Position numbers and translations under genes: made by a program. A DNA stretch of 64,000 nucleotides from positions 32,752-96,751 of the forward strand of contig NZ_LKEG01000057.1 of NCBI RefSeq assembly GCF_001645105.1. The letters run 5' to 3'. How positions within the stretch are numbered: the stretch's first letter is position 1; the number at the start of each line of letters is the position of its first letter. A model generated the notes under the pieces. That model was not told the origin of the DNA, ran no database searches, and saw only the letters and a program-made list of their open reading frames with translations. Positions 1 through 7,293 of the stretch are shown piece after piece. Source of the DNA: Pseudomonas marginalis (lineage in GTDB: Bacteria > Pseudomonadota > Gammaproteobacteria > Pseudomonadales > Pseudomonadaceae).

Positions 1-345
1 CCGCGTCCGCCATTGTTGCAAGTCACCTTCCTCGATCACATCGTGCCCAGCGCGAACCACGCTGGCCTGCAAATCGTCGCGGGCGAGAATCTTGCCGACC
101 TTGCTCACCGATACACCTCGCTCGATCCAATCGAGGATGCGATTAACGGTCGCAATATCGGCCTTGGAGTAGAGCCGGTGCCCACTCTCGGTGCGCACGG
201 GCTGGATCAGACCATAACGCCGCTCCCAGGCACGCAGGGTGACTGGATTGATGCCTGTCATTCTCGAGACTTCACGAATCGGAAACAGCTCATCCGAATC
301 GAGCGATTCTAGATGCAAATTGCTATCACTTGAGGCAGTAATCAC
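1..345 (-). CDS. MerR-family transcriptional regulator (3' part cut off by window edge)
   Basis: About 115 codons are visible, read from a GTG at 345-343; the rest lies left of the window. After a roughly 18-residue variable N-terminus comes a winged-helix MerR domain with TLRAWERRYGLIQPVRTESG, then HRLYSKADI and a GVSVSKVGKIL stretch. The WERRYG form is typical of the MlrA/CarH/LitR subgroup, whose members carry a C-terminal sensor domain; that part is missing here, so the ligand cannot be judged. It is divergent from the ABM/fol block. Control of that block, possibly by light as for LitR-type regulators of pseudomonads, is inference. The GTG start is the best visible one but has no strong ribosome-binding site. 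Confidence 0.85.
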   Translation of the reverse strand, partial: MITASSDSNLHLESLDSDELFPIREVSRMTGINPVTLRAWERRYGLIQPVRTESGHRLYSKADIATVNRILDWIERGVSVSKVGKILARDDLQASVVRAGHDVIEEGDLQQWRTR

Positions 346-563
346 GGGTATGAGAGACCAAAAGACCAACGAAAATTGGATCCTCATTTAACGCCTTTAG
401 ACCTGTCTTTTTCAAGGTCCCTGCTTATTCGGACCAATGCCTCTGGTGTATTTCTACAAAACGGGAATAATCCTTGCCTGTTTTTACGTAGCGGCAACAC
501 CCCGCCGCTATGTTTGTGCGCCCCCTACCCGGCCCAGCGCACCCGAATACTTGGAGATACACA

Positions 564-1124
564 ATGTCTACCTCTCCCGTCACCTTGATGGTTGCGCGTC
601 GCGTGGCCAAGGGTCGCTACGAAGAACTCATGGCCTGGCTGCGCGAAGGCGAGCAATTGGCCACGGACTTTCCCGGCTACCTGGGCTCAGGCGTACTTGC
701 CCCGCCGCCCAACGATGATGAATTCCAGATCATTTTCCGCTTCGCCGATGAAAAAACCCTGCATGCCTGGGAGTTTTCAGCCTCGCGCAGTACGTGGCTG
801 AGCCGTGGCAGTGAACTGTTTGCCGACCCTTCCGAGCACCGCGTACGCGGCATTGATGGTTGGTTCGGCGCGGCAGGTGCACGCCCTCCTCGCTGGAAAC
901 AGGCCGTGGCGATCTGGCTGGCGTTTTTCCCGGTGTCGCTGCTGTTCAACTTTGTGCTGGGACCACTGCTCGGCGGGCTTGACCTGGCGCCGCGCGTACT
1001 GGTCAGCACCCTGGCGCTTACGCCGCTGATGGTTTATTGGTTCATCCCGTTGTCGACCCATCTGTTGGCAAACTGGCTGCATCCTGCCCCGGCACCGCGC
1101 AAGGCCACTGAAGCTGCGGCGTGA
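564..1124 (+). CDS. Antibiotic biosynthesis monooxygenase (ABM) domain protein with two membrane segments
   Basis: 186 residues. The N-terminal ~95 residues resemble the dimeric alpha+beta-barrel ABM fold (VTLMVARRVAKGRYEEL, then a GYLGSGVL strand and an FQIIFRFAD strand). Residues ~110-170 form two hydrophobic helices (AIWLAFFPVSLLFNFVLG and VLVSTLALTPLMVYWFIP), so the protein is probably anchored in the inner membrane. The ATG at 564 follows GGAG at 553-556; an upstream in-frame ATG at 510 lacks such a site. It is the first gene of a block continuing into folM 57 bp downstream. Substrate unknown; the fusion of ABM and membrane parts is a common hypothetical family in pseudomonads. Confidence 0.8.
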   Translation: MSTSPVTLMVARRVAKGRYEELMAWLREGEQLATDFPGYLGSGVLAPPPNDDEFQIIFRFADEKTLHAWEFSASRSTWLSRGSELFADPSEHRVRGIDGWFGAAGARPPRWKQAVAIWLAFFPVSLLFNFVLGPLLGGLDLAPRVLVSTLALTPLMVYWFIPLSTHLLANWLHPAPAPRKATEAAA

Positions 1125-1181
1125 ATACAGGGGCGGCCGGTCGCTGGTATAGTTTCAATCTGCCAGCGATTCGAGCTCCCC

Positions 1182-1892
1182 ATGACCGCACCAAACGCCC
1201 CGATCCTGATCACCGGCGCCGGCCAACGTGTCGGCCTGCATTGCGCCCAGCGCCTGTTGGACGAGGGCCACTCGGTTATTTTCAGCTACCGCAATGAGCG
1301 CCCCGGCGTACATGCCCTGCGTGAACGCGGCGCGATCGGTGTGTATGCCGACTTCTCCAGCGAGGCCGGGATTCTGGCGTTTATCGCTGAGCTCAAGACC
1401 CGGACCGACAGTCTGCGCGCGATCATCCATAACGCCTCGGCCTGGGTCGCGGAAACGCCTGGCGACGAAAGCCGCGCTTTTACCGACATGTTCAGCGTAC
1501 ACATGCTTGCGCCGTACCTGATCAACCTGCATTGTTCGCCTTTGCTGCAACGCTCTTCACCCGCCGATATCGTGCATATCAGCGATGACGTGGTGCGCAA
1601 GGGCAGCCGCCGACACATCGCCTATTGCGCCACCAAGGCAGGGCTCGACAGCCTGACGCTGTCGTTTGCCGCGCAGTTTGCGCCGTCGATCAAGGTCAAC
1701 GGCATCGCGCCGGCCATGGTGATGTTCAACGACGGCGACGACGCAGCCTACCGCGCCAAGGTACTGGCCAAGTCGGCACTGGGCATCGAACCCGGGCCCG
1801 AGGTGATCTACCAGAGCGTGCGCTACCTGCTGGACAACCCCTATGTCACCGGTACCACCCTGACCGTCAACGGCGGGCGGCATATCAAGTAA
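1182..1892 (+). CDS. folM: Dihydromonapterin reductase FolM (short-chain dehydrogenase)
   Basis: 236 residues, a classical SDR. The cofactor loop GAGQRVG is at residues 12-18; an Arg in this place favours NADPH. The catalytic residues are Ser134 and Tyr148-x3-Lys152 (AYCATK). The C-terminal end GTTLTVNGGRHIK is typical of FolM. The enzyme reduces dihydromonapterin to tetrahydromonapterin, the pterin cofactor of phenylalanine hydroxylase in pseudomonads, and has side activity on dihydrofolate. It is followed after 20 bp by folE and then folX, which make its precursor, so the three genes form one pterin pathway unit. Confidence 0.93.
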   Translation: MTAPNAPILITGAGQRVGLHCAQRLLDEGHSVIFSYRNERPGVHALRERGAIGVYADFSSEAGILAFIAELKTRTDSLRAIIHNASAWVAETPGDESRAFTDMFSVHMLAPYLINLHCSPLLQRSSPADIVHISDDVVRKGSRRHIAYCATKAGLDSLTLSFAAQFAPSIKVNGIAPAMVMFNDGDDAAYRAKVLAKSALGIEPGPEVIYQSVRYLLDNPYVTGTTLTVNGGRHIK

Positions 1893-1912
1893 GCCGTTTG
1901 TGAGGATGTTGT

Positions 1913-2473
1913 ATGACCGTATCCCTGCCCCACCATTACCGCGAGATCCTCAAGGGCTTGGGCGAAGACCCCGAGCGCGAAGGCTTGCTCGACACCCCCA
2001 AGCGCGCCGCCAAGGCCATGCAATACCTGTGTCATGGCTATGAGCAGAACCTGGAAGAGATCGTCAACGGCGCGCTGTTTACCTCTGACAATGACGAGAT
2101 GGTGATCCTCAAGGACATCGAGCTGTACTCGCTGTGCGAGCACCACCTGCTGCCCTTTATCGGCAAGGCCCACGTGGCCTATATTCCGACCGGCAAGGTA
2201 TTGGGCCTGTCGAAACTGGCGCGCATCGTCGATATGTTTGCACGCCGCCTGCAGATCCAGGAAAACCTCACCCGGCAAATTGCCGATGCTATCCAGGACG
2301 TGACCCAGGCAGCCGGTGTGGCGGTGGTAATCGAAGCCAAGCACATGTGCATGATGATGCGCGGCGTGGAAAAACAGAATTCAACCATGAACACCTCGGT
2401 GATGCTCGGCGCGTTCCGCGAGTCGAACACCACGCGCATGGAGTTCCTGCAACTGATCGGACGGAGCAAGTAG
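1913..2473 (+). CDS. folE: GTP cyclohydrolase I FolE
   Basis: 186 residues, normal for the family. It converts GTP to 7,8-dihydroneopterin triphosphate, the first step of folate and monapterin synthesis. The zinc site is Cys75 and His78 in LCEHHLLPF and Cys146 in KHMCMMMRG; the substrate-binding segment is SKLARIVDMFARRLQIQE and the C-terminal motif is RMEFLQLI. ATG at 1913, with GAGGA 11 bp upstream. Pseudomonads often have more than one folE; pairing with folM and folX suggests this copy feeds monapterin synthesis rather than being the sole folate enzyme (inference). Confidence 0.96.
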   Translation: MTVSLPHHYREILKGLGEDPEREGLLDTPKRAAKAMQYLCHGYEQNLEEIVNGALFTSDNDEMVILKDIELYSLCEHHLLPFIGKAHVAYIPTGKVLGLSKLARIVDMFARRLQIQENLTRQIADAIQDVTQAAGVAVVIEAKHMCMMMRGVEKQNSTMNTSVMLGAFRESNTTRMEFLQLIGRSK

Positions 2474-2475
2474 CA

Positions 2476-2853
2476 ATGCCACAACTTCAACCAGGCATGG
2501 CGCGCATCCGGGTCAAGGACCTGTGCCTGCGCACCTTTATCGGCATCAACGAGGACGAGATCCTCAACAAACAGGATGTGCTGATCAACCTGACGATCCT
2601 GTATGCCGCCCAGGAAGCCGTGCGCGACAACGATATCGACCACGCGCTGAACTACCGCACCATCACTAAGGCGATCATCGCCCACGTCGAGGGCAACCGT
2701 TTTGCCCTGCTGGAGCGCCTGACCCAGGAGCTGCTGGATTTGGTGATGAGCAATGAGTCGGTGCTGTACGCCGAAGTCGAAGTGGACAAGCCCCATGCGC
2801 TGCGCTTTGCCGAATCGGTTTCGATTACCCTGGCAGCCAGCCGCCACCCCTGA
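2476..2853 (+). CDS. folX: Dihydroneopterin triphosphate 2'-epimerase FolX
   Basis: 125 residues with the tunnelling-fold FolB/FolX signature: RIRVKDLCLRTFIGINEDE at the N-terminus, DHALNYRTI in the middle and AEVEVDKPHALRFAESVS near the end. FolX epimerises dihydroneopterin triphosphate at C2', turning the FolE product toward the monapterin series; FolM then reduces it. The start at 2476 has GGAG at 2463-2466 inside the end of folE and lies 2 bp after the folE stop, implying translational coupling. A longer open frame runs upstream to 2134 but overlaps folE and is not used. FolB-type aldolase is the alternative; neighbours favour FolX. Confidence 0.93.
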   Translation: MPQLQPGMARIRVKDLCLRTFIGINEDEILNKQDVLINLTILYAAQEAVRDNDIDHALNYRTITKAIIAHVEGNRFALLERLTQELLDLVMSNESVLYAEVEVDKPHALRFAESVSITLAASRHP

Positions 2854-2869
2854 ATTGTCAGTGAGCCCT

Positions 2870-3181
2870 ATGAACGACCAACAACGCCTCGAACTCGAAG
2901 CCGCCGCCTTCCGCCGGCTGGTGGCCCACCTGGACAGCCGCAAGGATGTGCAAAACATCGACCTCATGAACCTCTCGGGCTTCTGCCGTAACTGCTTGTC
3001 CAAGTGGTACAAGGCCGCGGCCGATGAACGCCAGATCGACGTCAGCCTCGATGACGCCCGTGAAGTGGTGTACGGCATGCCGTACGCCGAGTGGAAAGCC
3101 CAGTACCAGAAAGAAGCCAGTGCCGACCAGCAGGCGGCGTTCGCCAAAGGCGTCAATGACCCTGCGCCCGTCAAAGGCTGA
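2870..3181 (+). CDS. DUF1244 family protein
   Basis: 103 residues, small, soluble and acidic. Recognisable family features are the paired cysteines in LSGFCRNCLSKWY and the stretch DDAREVVYGMPYAEWKAQYQ. The function of the family is not known; the CxxC could bind a metal (inference). The ATG at 2870 is chosen; an in-frame GTG at 2861 would add three residues. It lies 16 bp after folX and is probably the last gene of the pterin operon. Confidence 0.88.
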   Translation: MNDQQRLELEAAAFRRLVAHLDSRKDVQNIDLMNLSGFCRNCLSKWYKAAADERQIDVSLDDAREVVYGMPYAEWKAQYQKEASADQQAAFAKGVNDPAPVKG

Positions 3182-3227
3182 ATTCGGCAATAGCGAATTA
3201 ACGTTAAAACAACCAAAGGAAGGTTAA

Positions 3228-3797
3228 GTGAAGCACTCTGTATACACACTCGCTTTAACGCTGGGCCTGTTATCGTTATGCGCTTGCTCCACCGCTGACA
3301 AATACGCCAGCGGACGCTATTACGAAATTTATTCGGTGAGCGGCTTGGGCGCTTGTGAATTCAAACCGGCGTTCAACGATTGCGCCGAGCAACGTGTTTT
3401 CGACGTAAAGATATCGGACAACAAAGAGAAAATTGCGTTAGCGAAGTTTATCAACCCCAGTGACAATGTCAGCTTCTTTGGCTTTATCCGAAACGATTAC
3501 CCGGCACAAGTTAAACCGGTACGTGACTTTCTACTGTGGGCGCAGGCCGATACGCACACCGCCAAACATTTAACGATGAAACGGCCTGCGGGTAACGCCT
3601 ATGGCTATCTCTTCGAAAACAGAGAGGTCGAGTATCAGTTTGACTTTACTCAGACCCGCGCGGGCGTGCCGATGCTGGTGATTCACATCGATGGCAAGGA
3701 TCGCTACTTCGGGCTGACGGTAGAACAGGCAAAAAAACTGCTTTCCACCCTGGATGCCTGGTACGAAAATCGTGCTGTGGGGTACAAGCTGACGTAA
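3228..3797 (+). CDS. Orphan lipoprotein, hypothetical
   Basis: 189 residues starting with GTG at 3228, preceded by AAGGAAGG at 3216-3223. The signal peptide is MKHSVYTLALTLGLLSLCAC, with Cys18 or Cys20 as the lipidated residue, so the mature protein is attached to a membrane, probably the outer one. The mature part has many aromatic residues (RYYEIYSVSG, EYQFDFTQ) and no motif I recognise. Base composition is visibly richer in A and T than in the fol genes to the left. It ends facing the lipoprotein gene at 3841-4386, separated by a 12-bp hairpin. Confidence 0.75.
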   Translation: MKHSVYTLALTLGLLSLCACSTADKYASGRYYEIYSVSGLGACEFKPAFNDCAEQRVFDVKISDNKEKIALAKFINPSDNVSFFGFIRNDYPAQVKPVRDFLLWAQADTHTAKHLTMKRPAGNAYGYLFENREVEYQFDFTQTRAGVPMLVIHIDGKDRYFGLTVEQAKKLLSTLDAWYENRAVGYKLT

Positions 3798-3804
3798 TCC
3801 TGCG

Positions 3805-3831
3805 GGCAGGCAGCCGCAACGGCTGCCTGCC
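3805..3831. terminator. Hairpin between convergent lipoprotein genes
   Basis: Perfect 12-bp stem GGCAGGCAGCCG / CGGCTGCCTGCC with a CAA loop, 8 bp after the stop of the plus-strand gene and 10 bp before the end of the minus-strand gene. There is no clear U-tract on either side, so it may protect both transcripts' 3' ends rather than terminate efficiently. Confidence 0.5.
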
Positions 3832-3840
3832 ACGCTCGAA

Positions 3841-4386
3841 TCAGAACCTCTGCAACCTTGAAGTGCCCTCATCACAGTTTTTCAAGGCCAGGTCGGTGAC
3901 CGGCTTTTTATCGTAGTAGCCCTTCTCGGTTTTATAGACTTCATAAACAGTGAGCTTGCGCGGTGCATACTGATTAACGAAGAGCCCGGTCACATAATAG
4001 TAAGAGCCTACGACCGGTCTGAATGTAACGGTACTGTACGAACCATTAGCGGTAATCATGCGCACTGCAATATTTCGCTGTGCACTGACCCAAAACTCGC
4101 GGCGTAGCGGAGGCGTTTCAGGGATCTCGGGAAACCCTTCGATTTTATTATTCAATGCCGTCTGAAAACCGACCGCATTATTGGTGTAGCCATTTTGCGG
4201 GTCATCCAGGTTGATACACGTAGCGGTATTGGGGTAAACACGAACATAGTCAATATTACGGTTATCAAAACTCACACCGACACGTTCGCCGCCCTGAACG
4301 TCCTCCAGCTTATGGCTGTAGGTAGCGACTGAACAACCACTTAACACGATCCCCGCAATCGCCGCAGACAGCATTATCCTTAACAC
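3841..4386 (-). CDS. Orphan lipoprotein, hypothetical
   Basis: 181 residues. The signal peptide ends in VLSGC with lipidation Cys18; the next residue is Ser, which favours outer-membrane sorting. The mature part begins SVATYSHKLEDVQGGERVGV, later has REFWVSAQRNIAVRM and SYYYVTGLFVNQY, and contains two further cysteines (ATCINLDD and LKNCDEG) that could form a disulfide. No family is recognised. The gene is A+T-rich relative to the flanking housekeeping genes and convergent with the other lipoprotein gene, from which it differs in sequence. Upstream, 204 bp separate it from the hopJ-like gene read the other way. Confidence 0.75.
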   Translation of the reverse strand: MLRIMLSAAIAGIVLSGCSVATYSHKLEDVQGGERVGVSFDNRNIDYVRVYPNTATCINLDDPQNGYTNNAVGFQTALNNKIEGFPEIPETPPLRREFWVSAQRNIAVRMITANGSYSTVTFRPVVGSYYYVTGLFVNQYAPRKLTVYEVYKTEKGYYDKKPVTDLALKNCDEGTSRLQRF

Positions 4387-4591
4387 AGCAACTCCTACTG
4401 TTATTCAAACCCCGCACTCCTTAAACCGAGCCGAGTGACTGCACGGATTCTAGGAAGCACCAAGACGAAAACGCAAACGCTTTAAAATATCCTGGCATGG
4501 AATGATCTCAACAAGCAAAAAAGTTACCATGGGCGCGCGTGCACATACGCTGATGAATACTGATTCCGAACGTTAATAAGGCTCCATACCC

Positions 4592-4933
4592 ATGACCGAC
4601 CTGACCACTCTGCGCGCCAGCCTCAACAGCGGCGAACACGTTTTTGCCGATACCTTGGCGTTTGTTGCCGCAGGTTATGACTACCAGCCCCAAGCCTTTA
4701 CCAATGGTGATGTAGAAAATGCGGTGGGGCAGAACGAAGGGTCGTGCAAGACCTTGGGCCTGGCACTGCTGGAAGGCTTGAGCGACCAGGAAGCGCTGTT
4801 GGCATTTGGTGAGCATTACCGTTCGGTGGTGGCGACGCCTGAGGGCAATGACCATGGCAATATCCGCGCATTGATCGCGCATGGCCTGGCAGGCGTTAAG
4901 TTCACTGCACAGCCACTGATCCGCAAGTCCTGA
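4592..4933 (+). CDS. HopJ-family protein (HopPmaJ-like)
   Basis: 113 residues. The sequence matches the small HopJ/HopPmaJ family: an N-terminal helical region, GYDYQPQAFTNGDVENAVGQ, then EGSCKTLGLALLEGLSDQEAL and FGEHYRSVVATPEGNDHGNI. The name comes from a P. syringae screen for type III effectors, but the gene is widespread in bacteria without plant-pathogen secretion systems, so it is probably an ordinary cytoplasmic protein of unknown function here. GTTAATAAGG lies 5' of the start. It is single and convergent with trxB. Confidence 0.88.
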   Translation: MTDLTTLRASLNSGEHVFADTLAFVAAGYDYQPQAFTNGDVENAVGQNEGSCKTLGLALLEGLSDQEALLAFGEHYRSVVATPEGNDHGNIRALIAHGLAGVKFTAQPLIRKS

Positions 4934-4952
4934 GTCAGGTGCAGATCAACAT

Positions 4953-4978
4953 GTGGGAGGGAGCTTTTCCCCTCCCAC
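4953..4978. repeat. Short REP-type hairpin after the hopJ-like gene
   Basis: GTGGGAGGG / CCCTCCCAC, 9-bp stem with an 8-nt loop, 19 bp after the stop codon. It resembles the end of the GTGGGAGGGGGC REP family found several more times in this window. It is followed directly by the A7 arm of the split terminator. Confidence 0.6.
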
Positions 4979-5201
4979 AAAAAAACCGGCCTCTCAGCCT
5001 AATGCCAGTCAGTTAAGAAGCAGCAAGAACGAAAAGTAACCCGTGGCGAGGGAGCTTGCTCCCGCTGGACTGCGCAGCAGTCCCAGTCTTTTGAAACAAA
5101 GAGCTGGGGCCGCTTCGCGACCCAGCGGGAGCAAGCTCCCTCGCCACAGGTACGGTGCTCACCCTTAACTGACGGGCATTAGCCTCTCAGCCGGTTTTTT
5201 T
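4979..5201. terminator. Bidirectional terminator, split by an inserted element
   Basis: The outer arms are AAAAAAACCGGC (4979-4990) and GCCGGTTTTTTT (5190-5201), exact reverse complements. Joined without the intervening insert they would form a 12-bp hairpin with loop CTCTCA and a U-tract for both the hopJ-like gene and trxB. The arms are now 199 nt apart, but the inserted sequence is itself palindromic, so the hairpin may still form as an extended structure. This is direct sequence reading; termination activity is inferred. Confidence 0.8.
4999..5182. mobile_element. 184-bp MITE-like element carrying a REPIN, with 9-bp target duplication
   Basis: The ends are CTAATGCCAGTCAGTTAAG (4999-5017) and CTTAACTGACGGGCATTAG (5164-5182), inverted with 18 of 19 positions matching. 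The 9-bp sequence CCTCTCAGC flanks it directly on both sides (4990-4998 and 5183-5191), as expected of a transposition target duplication. The interior (about 5041-5150) is a palindrome: GTGGCGAGGGAGCTTGCTCC and its complement around a centre near 5095. It encodes no protein, so it would need a transposase in trans. A truncated relative starts at 51996. Confidence 0.78.
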
Positions 5202-5213
5202 ATTTCAACGAGT

Positions 5214-6176
5214 TCAGAACGAAGCGTTCTGCAGGCCGTCGAGGTAACGCTCGGCATCCAATGCCGCCATGCAGCCGGCACCGGCCGAGGTGATGGCCTG
5301 ACGATACACGTGGTCAGCCACGTCACCGGCAGCGAAGATACCTTCGATGTTGGTGGCAGTGGCGTTGCCTTCGCGGCCGCCCTGCACCACCAGGTAACCG
5401 TCTTTGGCGTCCAGCACGCCTTCGAACAACGAAGTGTTCGGCGTGTGGCCGATGGCGATGAATACGCCGTCGACTTTCAGCTCGTCGAAGCTGCCGTCGT
5501 TGTTCTTCAGGCGCGCACCGGTCACACCCATGTTGTCGCCCAGGACTTCATCCAGGGTGGCGTTGAGCTTGAGGATGATCTTGCCTTCAGCGACACGGGC
5601 GTGCAGCTTGTCGATCAGGATCTTCTCGGCACGGAAGGTCTCGCGGCGGTGAACCAGGGTCACAGTGCTGGCGATGTTGGCCAGGTACAGTGCCTCTTCC
5701 ACGGCCGTGTTACCACCACCGACCACGGCGACCGGCTTGTTGCGGTAGAAGAAACCGTCGCAGGTCGCACAGGCGGAAACGCCCTTGCCCATGAACGCTT
5801 CTTCCGATGGCAGGCCCAGGTAACGGGCGCTGGCGCCGGTGGCGATGATCAGCGCGTCACAGGTGTACACACCGCTGTCGCCGGTCAGGCTGTAAGGCTT
5901 CTTGGAGAAGTCGACCTTGTTGATGTGATCAAACACGATCTCGGTTTCAAAGCGCTCGGCGTGCTCTTTCATGCGTTCCATCAGCACCGGGCCGGTCAGA
6001 CCGTGGACGTCGCCCGGCCAATTGTCGACTTCGGTAGTGGTGGTCAATTGACCGCCCGCCTGCATGCCGGTGATCAGCAGCGGCTTGAGGTTGGCCCGGG
6101 CAGCGTAGACCGCAGCGCTGTAACCGGCAGGGCCGGAACCGAGAATAATCACTCGCGAATGACGGGTATCAGACAT
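5214..6176 (-). CDS. trxB: Thioredoxin reductase TrxB
   Basis: 320 residues, the usual length. FAD-binding GSGPAG at residues 13-18, the redox-active pair Cys136 and Cys139 in ACATCDG, and the NADPH-binding GGGNTA at 153-158 are all present, plus the C-terminal GIFAAGDVAD. It transfers electrons from NADPH to thioredoxin in the cytoplasm, maintaining thiol reduction and supplying ribonucleotide reductase and peroxidases. The start follows GGAGTGAGTC. It is convergent with the hopJ-like gene and divergent from cysZ, with 295 bp between. Confidence 0.97.
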   Translation of the reverse strand: MSDTRHSRVIILGSGPAGYSAAVYAARANLKPLLITGMQAGGQLTTTTEVDNWPGDVHGLTGPVLMERMKEHAERFETEIVFDHINKVDFSKKPYSLTGDSGVYTCDALIIATGASARYLGLPSEEAFMGKGVSACATCDGFFYRNKPVAVVGGGNTAVEEALYLANIASTVTLVHRRETFRAEKILIDKLHARVAEGKIILKLNATLDEVLGDNMGVTGARLKNNDGSFDELKVDGVFIAIGHTPNTSLFEGVLDAKDGYLVVQGGREGNATATNIEGIFAAGDVADHVYRQAITSAGAGCMAALDAERYLDGLQNASF

Positions 6177-6471
6177 GACTCACTCCTATCGACCGCCCGG
6201 ACTACAAGGCGGCTGGAATAAAAAAGGGACTACGAAGCACTTGGGGAAGGCTTGAACTCGCAGGCCCTGAAAAATAATGGGTGCAGCGTATCGAGGGGGG
6301 CAAGATTAAGGAAATACGGAATAACAATCCAGCTCATAGGTGGTCTCTATGCAGTCGACCAGGTTGATCGACAGGATTCTTGCCTAGATGTTACTTATGA
6401 TGTCGCCGCTTTCACCCAAGGTTTAAAGCCGGTAAGGTCGGCGCGTTCGTCCCCCTTGCTCGGAGTTCTCC

Positions 6472-7239
6472 ATGCCCGCCCCTGCTCTTTCCGGCCCGCA
6501 ATACCTGCGTGAAGGCCTCAAACTGGTGTTGAGCCCCGGCCTGCGCCTGTTTGTGCTGCTGCCGCTGGCGATCAACCTGGTGCTGTTCGTCGGCTTGATC
6601 TATTTCGCCGGCCATCAGTTCAGCCTGTGGGTCGACCACTTGATGCCGACACTGCCGAGCTGGCTGAGCTTTCTGAATTACCTGCTATGGCCACTGTTTG
6701 TGGTGCTGGTAGTGCTGATGGTGTTTTTCACCTTCACCATGCTGGCCAATATTATCGCGGCGCCGTTCAACGGTTTTCTTTCGGAAAAAGTGGAAGTGGT
6801 GGTGCGCGGCACCGATGACTTCCCGGCCTTCAGCTGGGGTGAGTTGATCGCCATGGTCCCGCGCACGCTGGCGCGGGAAATGCGCAAACTGGGCTACTTC
6901 CTGCCACGGGCCATCGGCCTGTTTATCCTGTCGTTCATTCCGGTGGTCAACCTGATCGCTGCGCCGCTGTGGCTGTTGTTTGGCGTGTGGATGATGGCGA
7001 TCCAATACATCGACTACCCGGCCGACAACCACAAGCTGGGCTGGAACGAAATGCTCGCTTGGCTGCGCCAGAAGCGCTGGCAGAGCATGAGTTTCGGCGG
7101 CATCGTCTACCTGGTGCTGCTGGTGCCGGTGGTCAACCTGCTGATGATGCCGGCGGCGGTGGCCGGGGCCACACTGTTCTGGGTGCGCGAACAAGGCGCC
7201 GAGGCCATGGCATCGCAGCAAAAAGTGACCCGGTCATAA
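6472..7239 (+). CDS. cysZ: Sulfate transporter CysZ
   Basis: 255 residues, an inner-membrane protein with four strongly hydrophobic segments (around residues 20-45, 66-92, 140-170 and 201-230). YLREGLKLVLSPGLRLFVLL near the N-terminus and LANIIAAPFNGFLSEKVE are typical of the CysZ/EI24 family. CysZ imports sulfate for cysteine synthesis at low external concentration. The ATG at 6472 follows GGAG at 6461-6464. It is divergent from trxB, a neighbourhood common in pseudomonads. An in-frame alternative start is not apparent. Confidence 0.93.
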   Translation: MPAPALSGPQYLREGLKLVLSPGLRLFVLLPLAINLVLFVGLIYFAGHQFSLWVDHLMPTLPSWLSFLNYLLWPLFVVLVVLMVFFTFTMLANIIAAPFNGFLSEKVEVVVRGTDDFPAFSWGELIAMVPRTLAREMRKLGYFLPRAIGLFILSFIPVVNLIAAPLWLLFGVWMMAIQYIDYPADNHKLGWNEMLAWLRQKRWQSMSFGGIVYLVLLVPVVNLLMMPAAVAGATLFWVREQGAEAMASQQKVTRS

Positions 7240-7272
7240 ATCCATCATCTCGATGACACAATGACGACATGG

Positions 7273-7291
7273 CCCACAGTGACACTGTGGG
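7273..7291. promoter_or_regulatory. Perfect 19-bp palindrome just before the glycosyltransferase start
   Basis: CCCACAGTGACACTGTGGG is a perfect palindrome (9-bp arms around a central A) that ends 2 bp before the ATG at 7294. The nonamer ATGACGACA occurs on both sides, at 7261 and 7294. In RNA the arm holding GTGGG, the only Shine-Dalgarno-like bases near the start, would be paired. It could be an operator or a translation-limiting hairpin. Confidence 0.5.
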
Positions 7292-7293
7292 TC

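Noticed and set aside
4592..4933. Type III secretion effector locus
   Set aside because: HopJ-family genes occur widely without type III secretion; no hrp genes or hrp-box seen.
4999..5182. CRISPR-like array from repeated palindromes
   Set aside because: Repeats are inverted REP units without regular spacers; no cas genes anywhere in the window.
5310..6221. 303-codon plus-strand frame over trxB
   Set aside because: Antisense to a certain trxB; no ribosome-binding site.
6252..6512. Plus-strand ORF in the trxB-cysZ spacer
   Set aside because: Runs into the cysZ start in another frame, contains many rare codons and has no ribosome-binding site.
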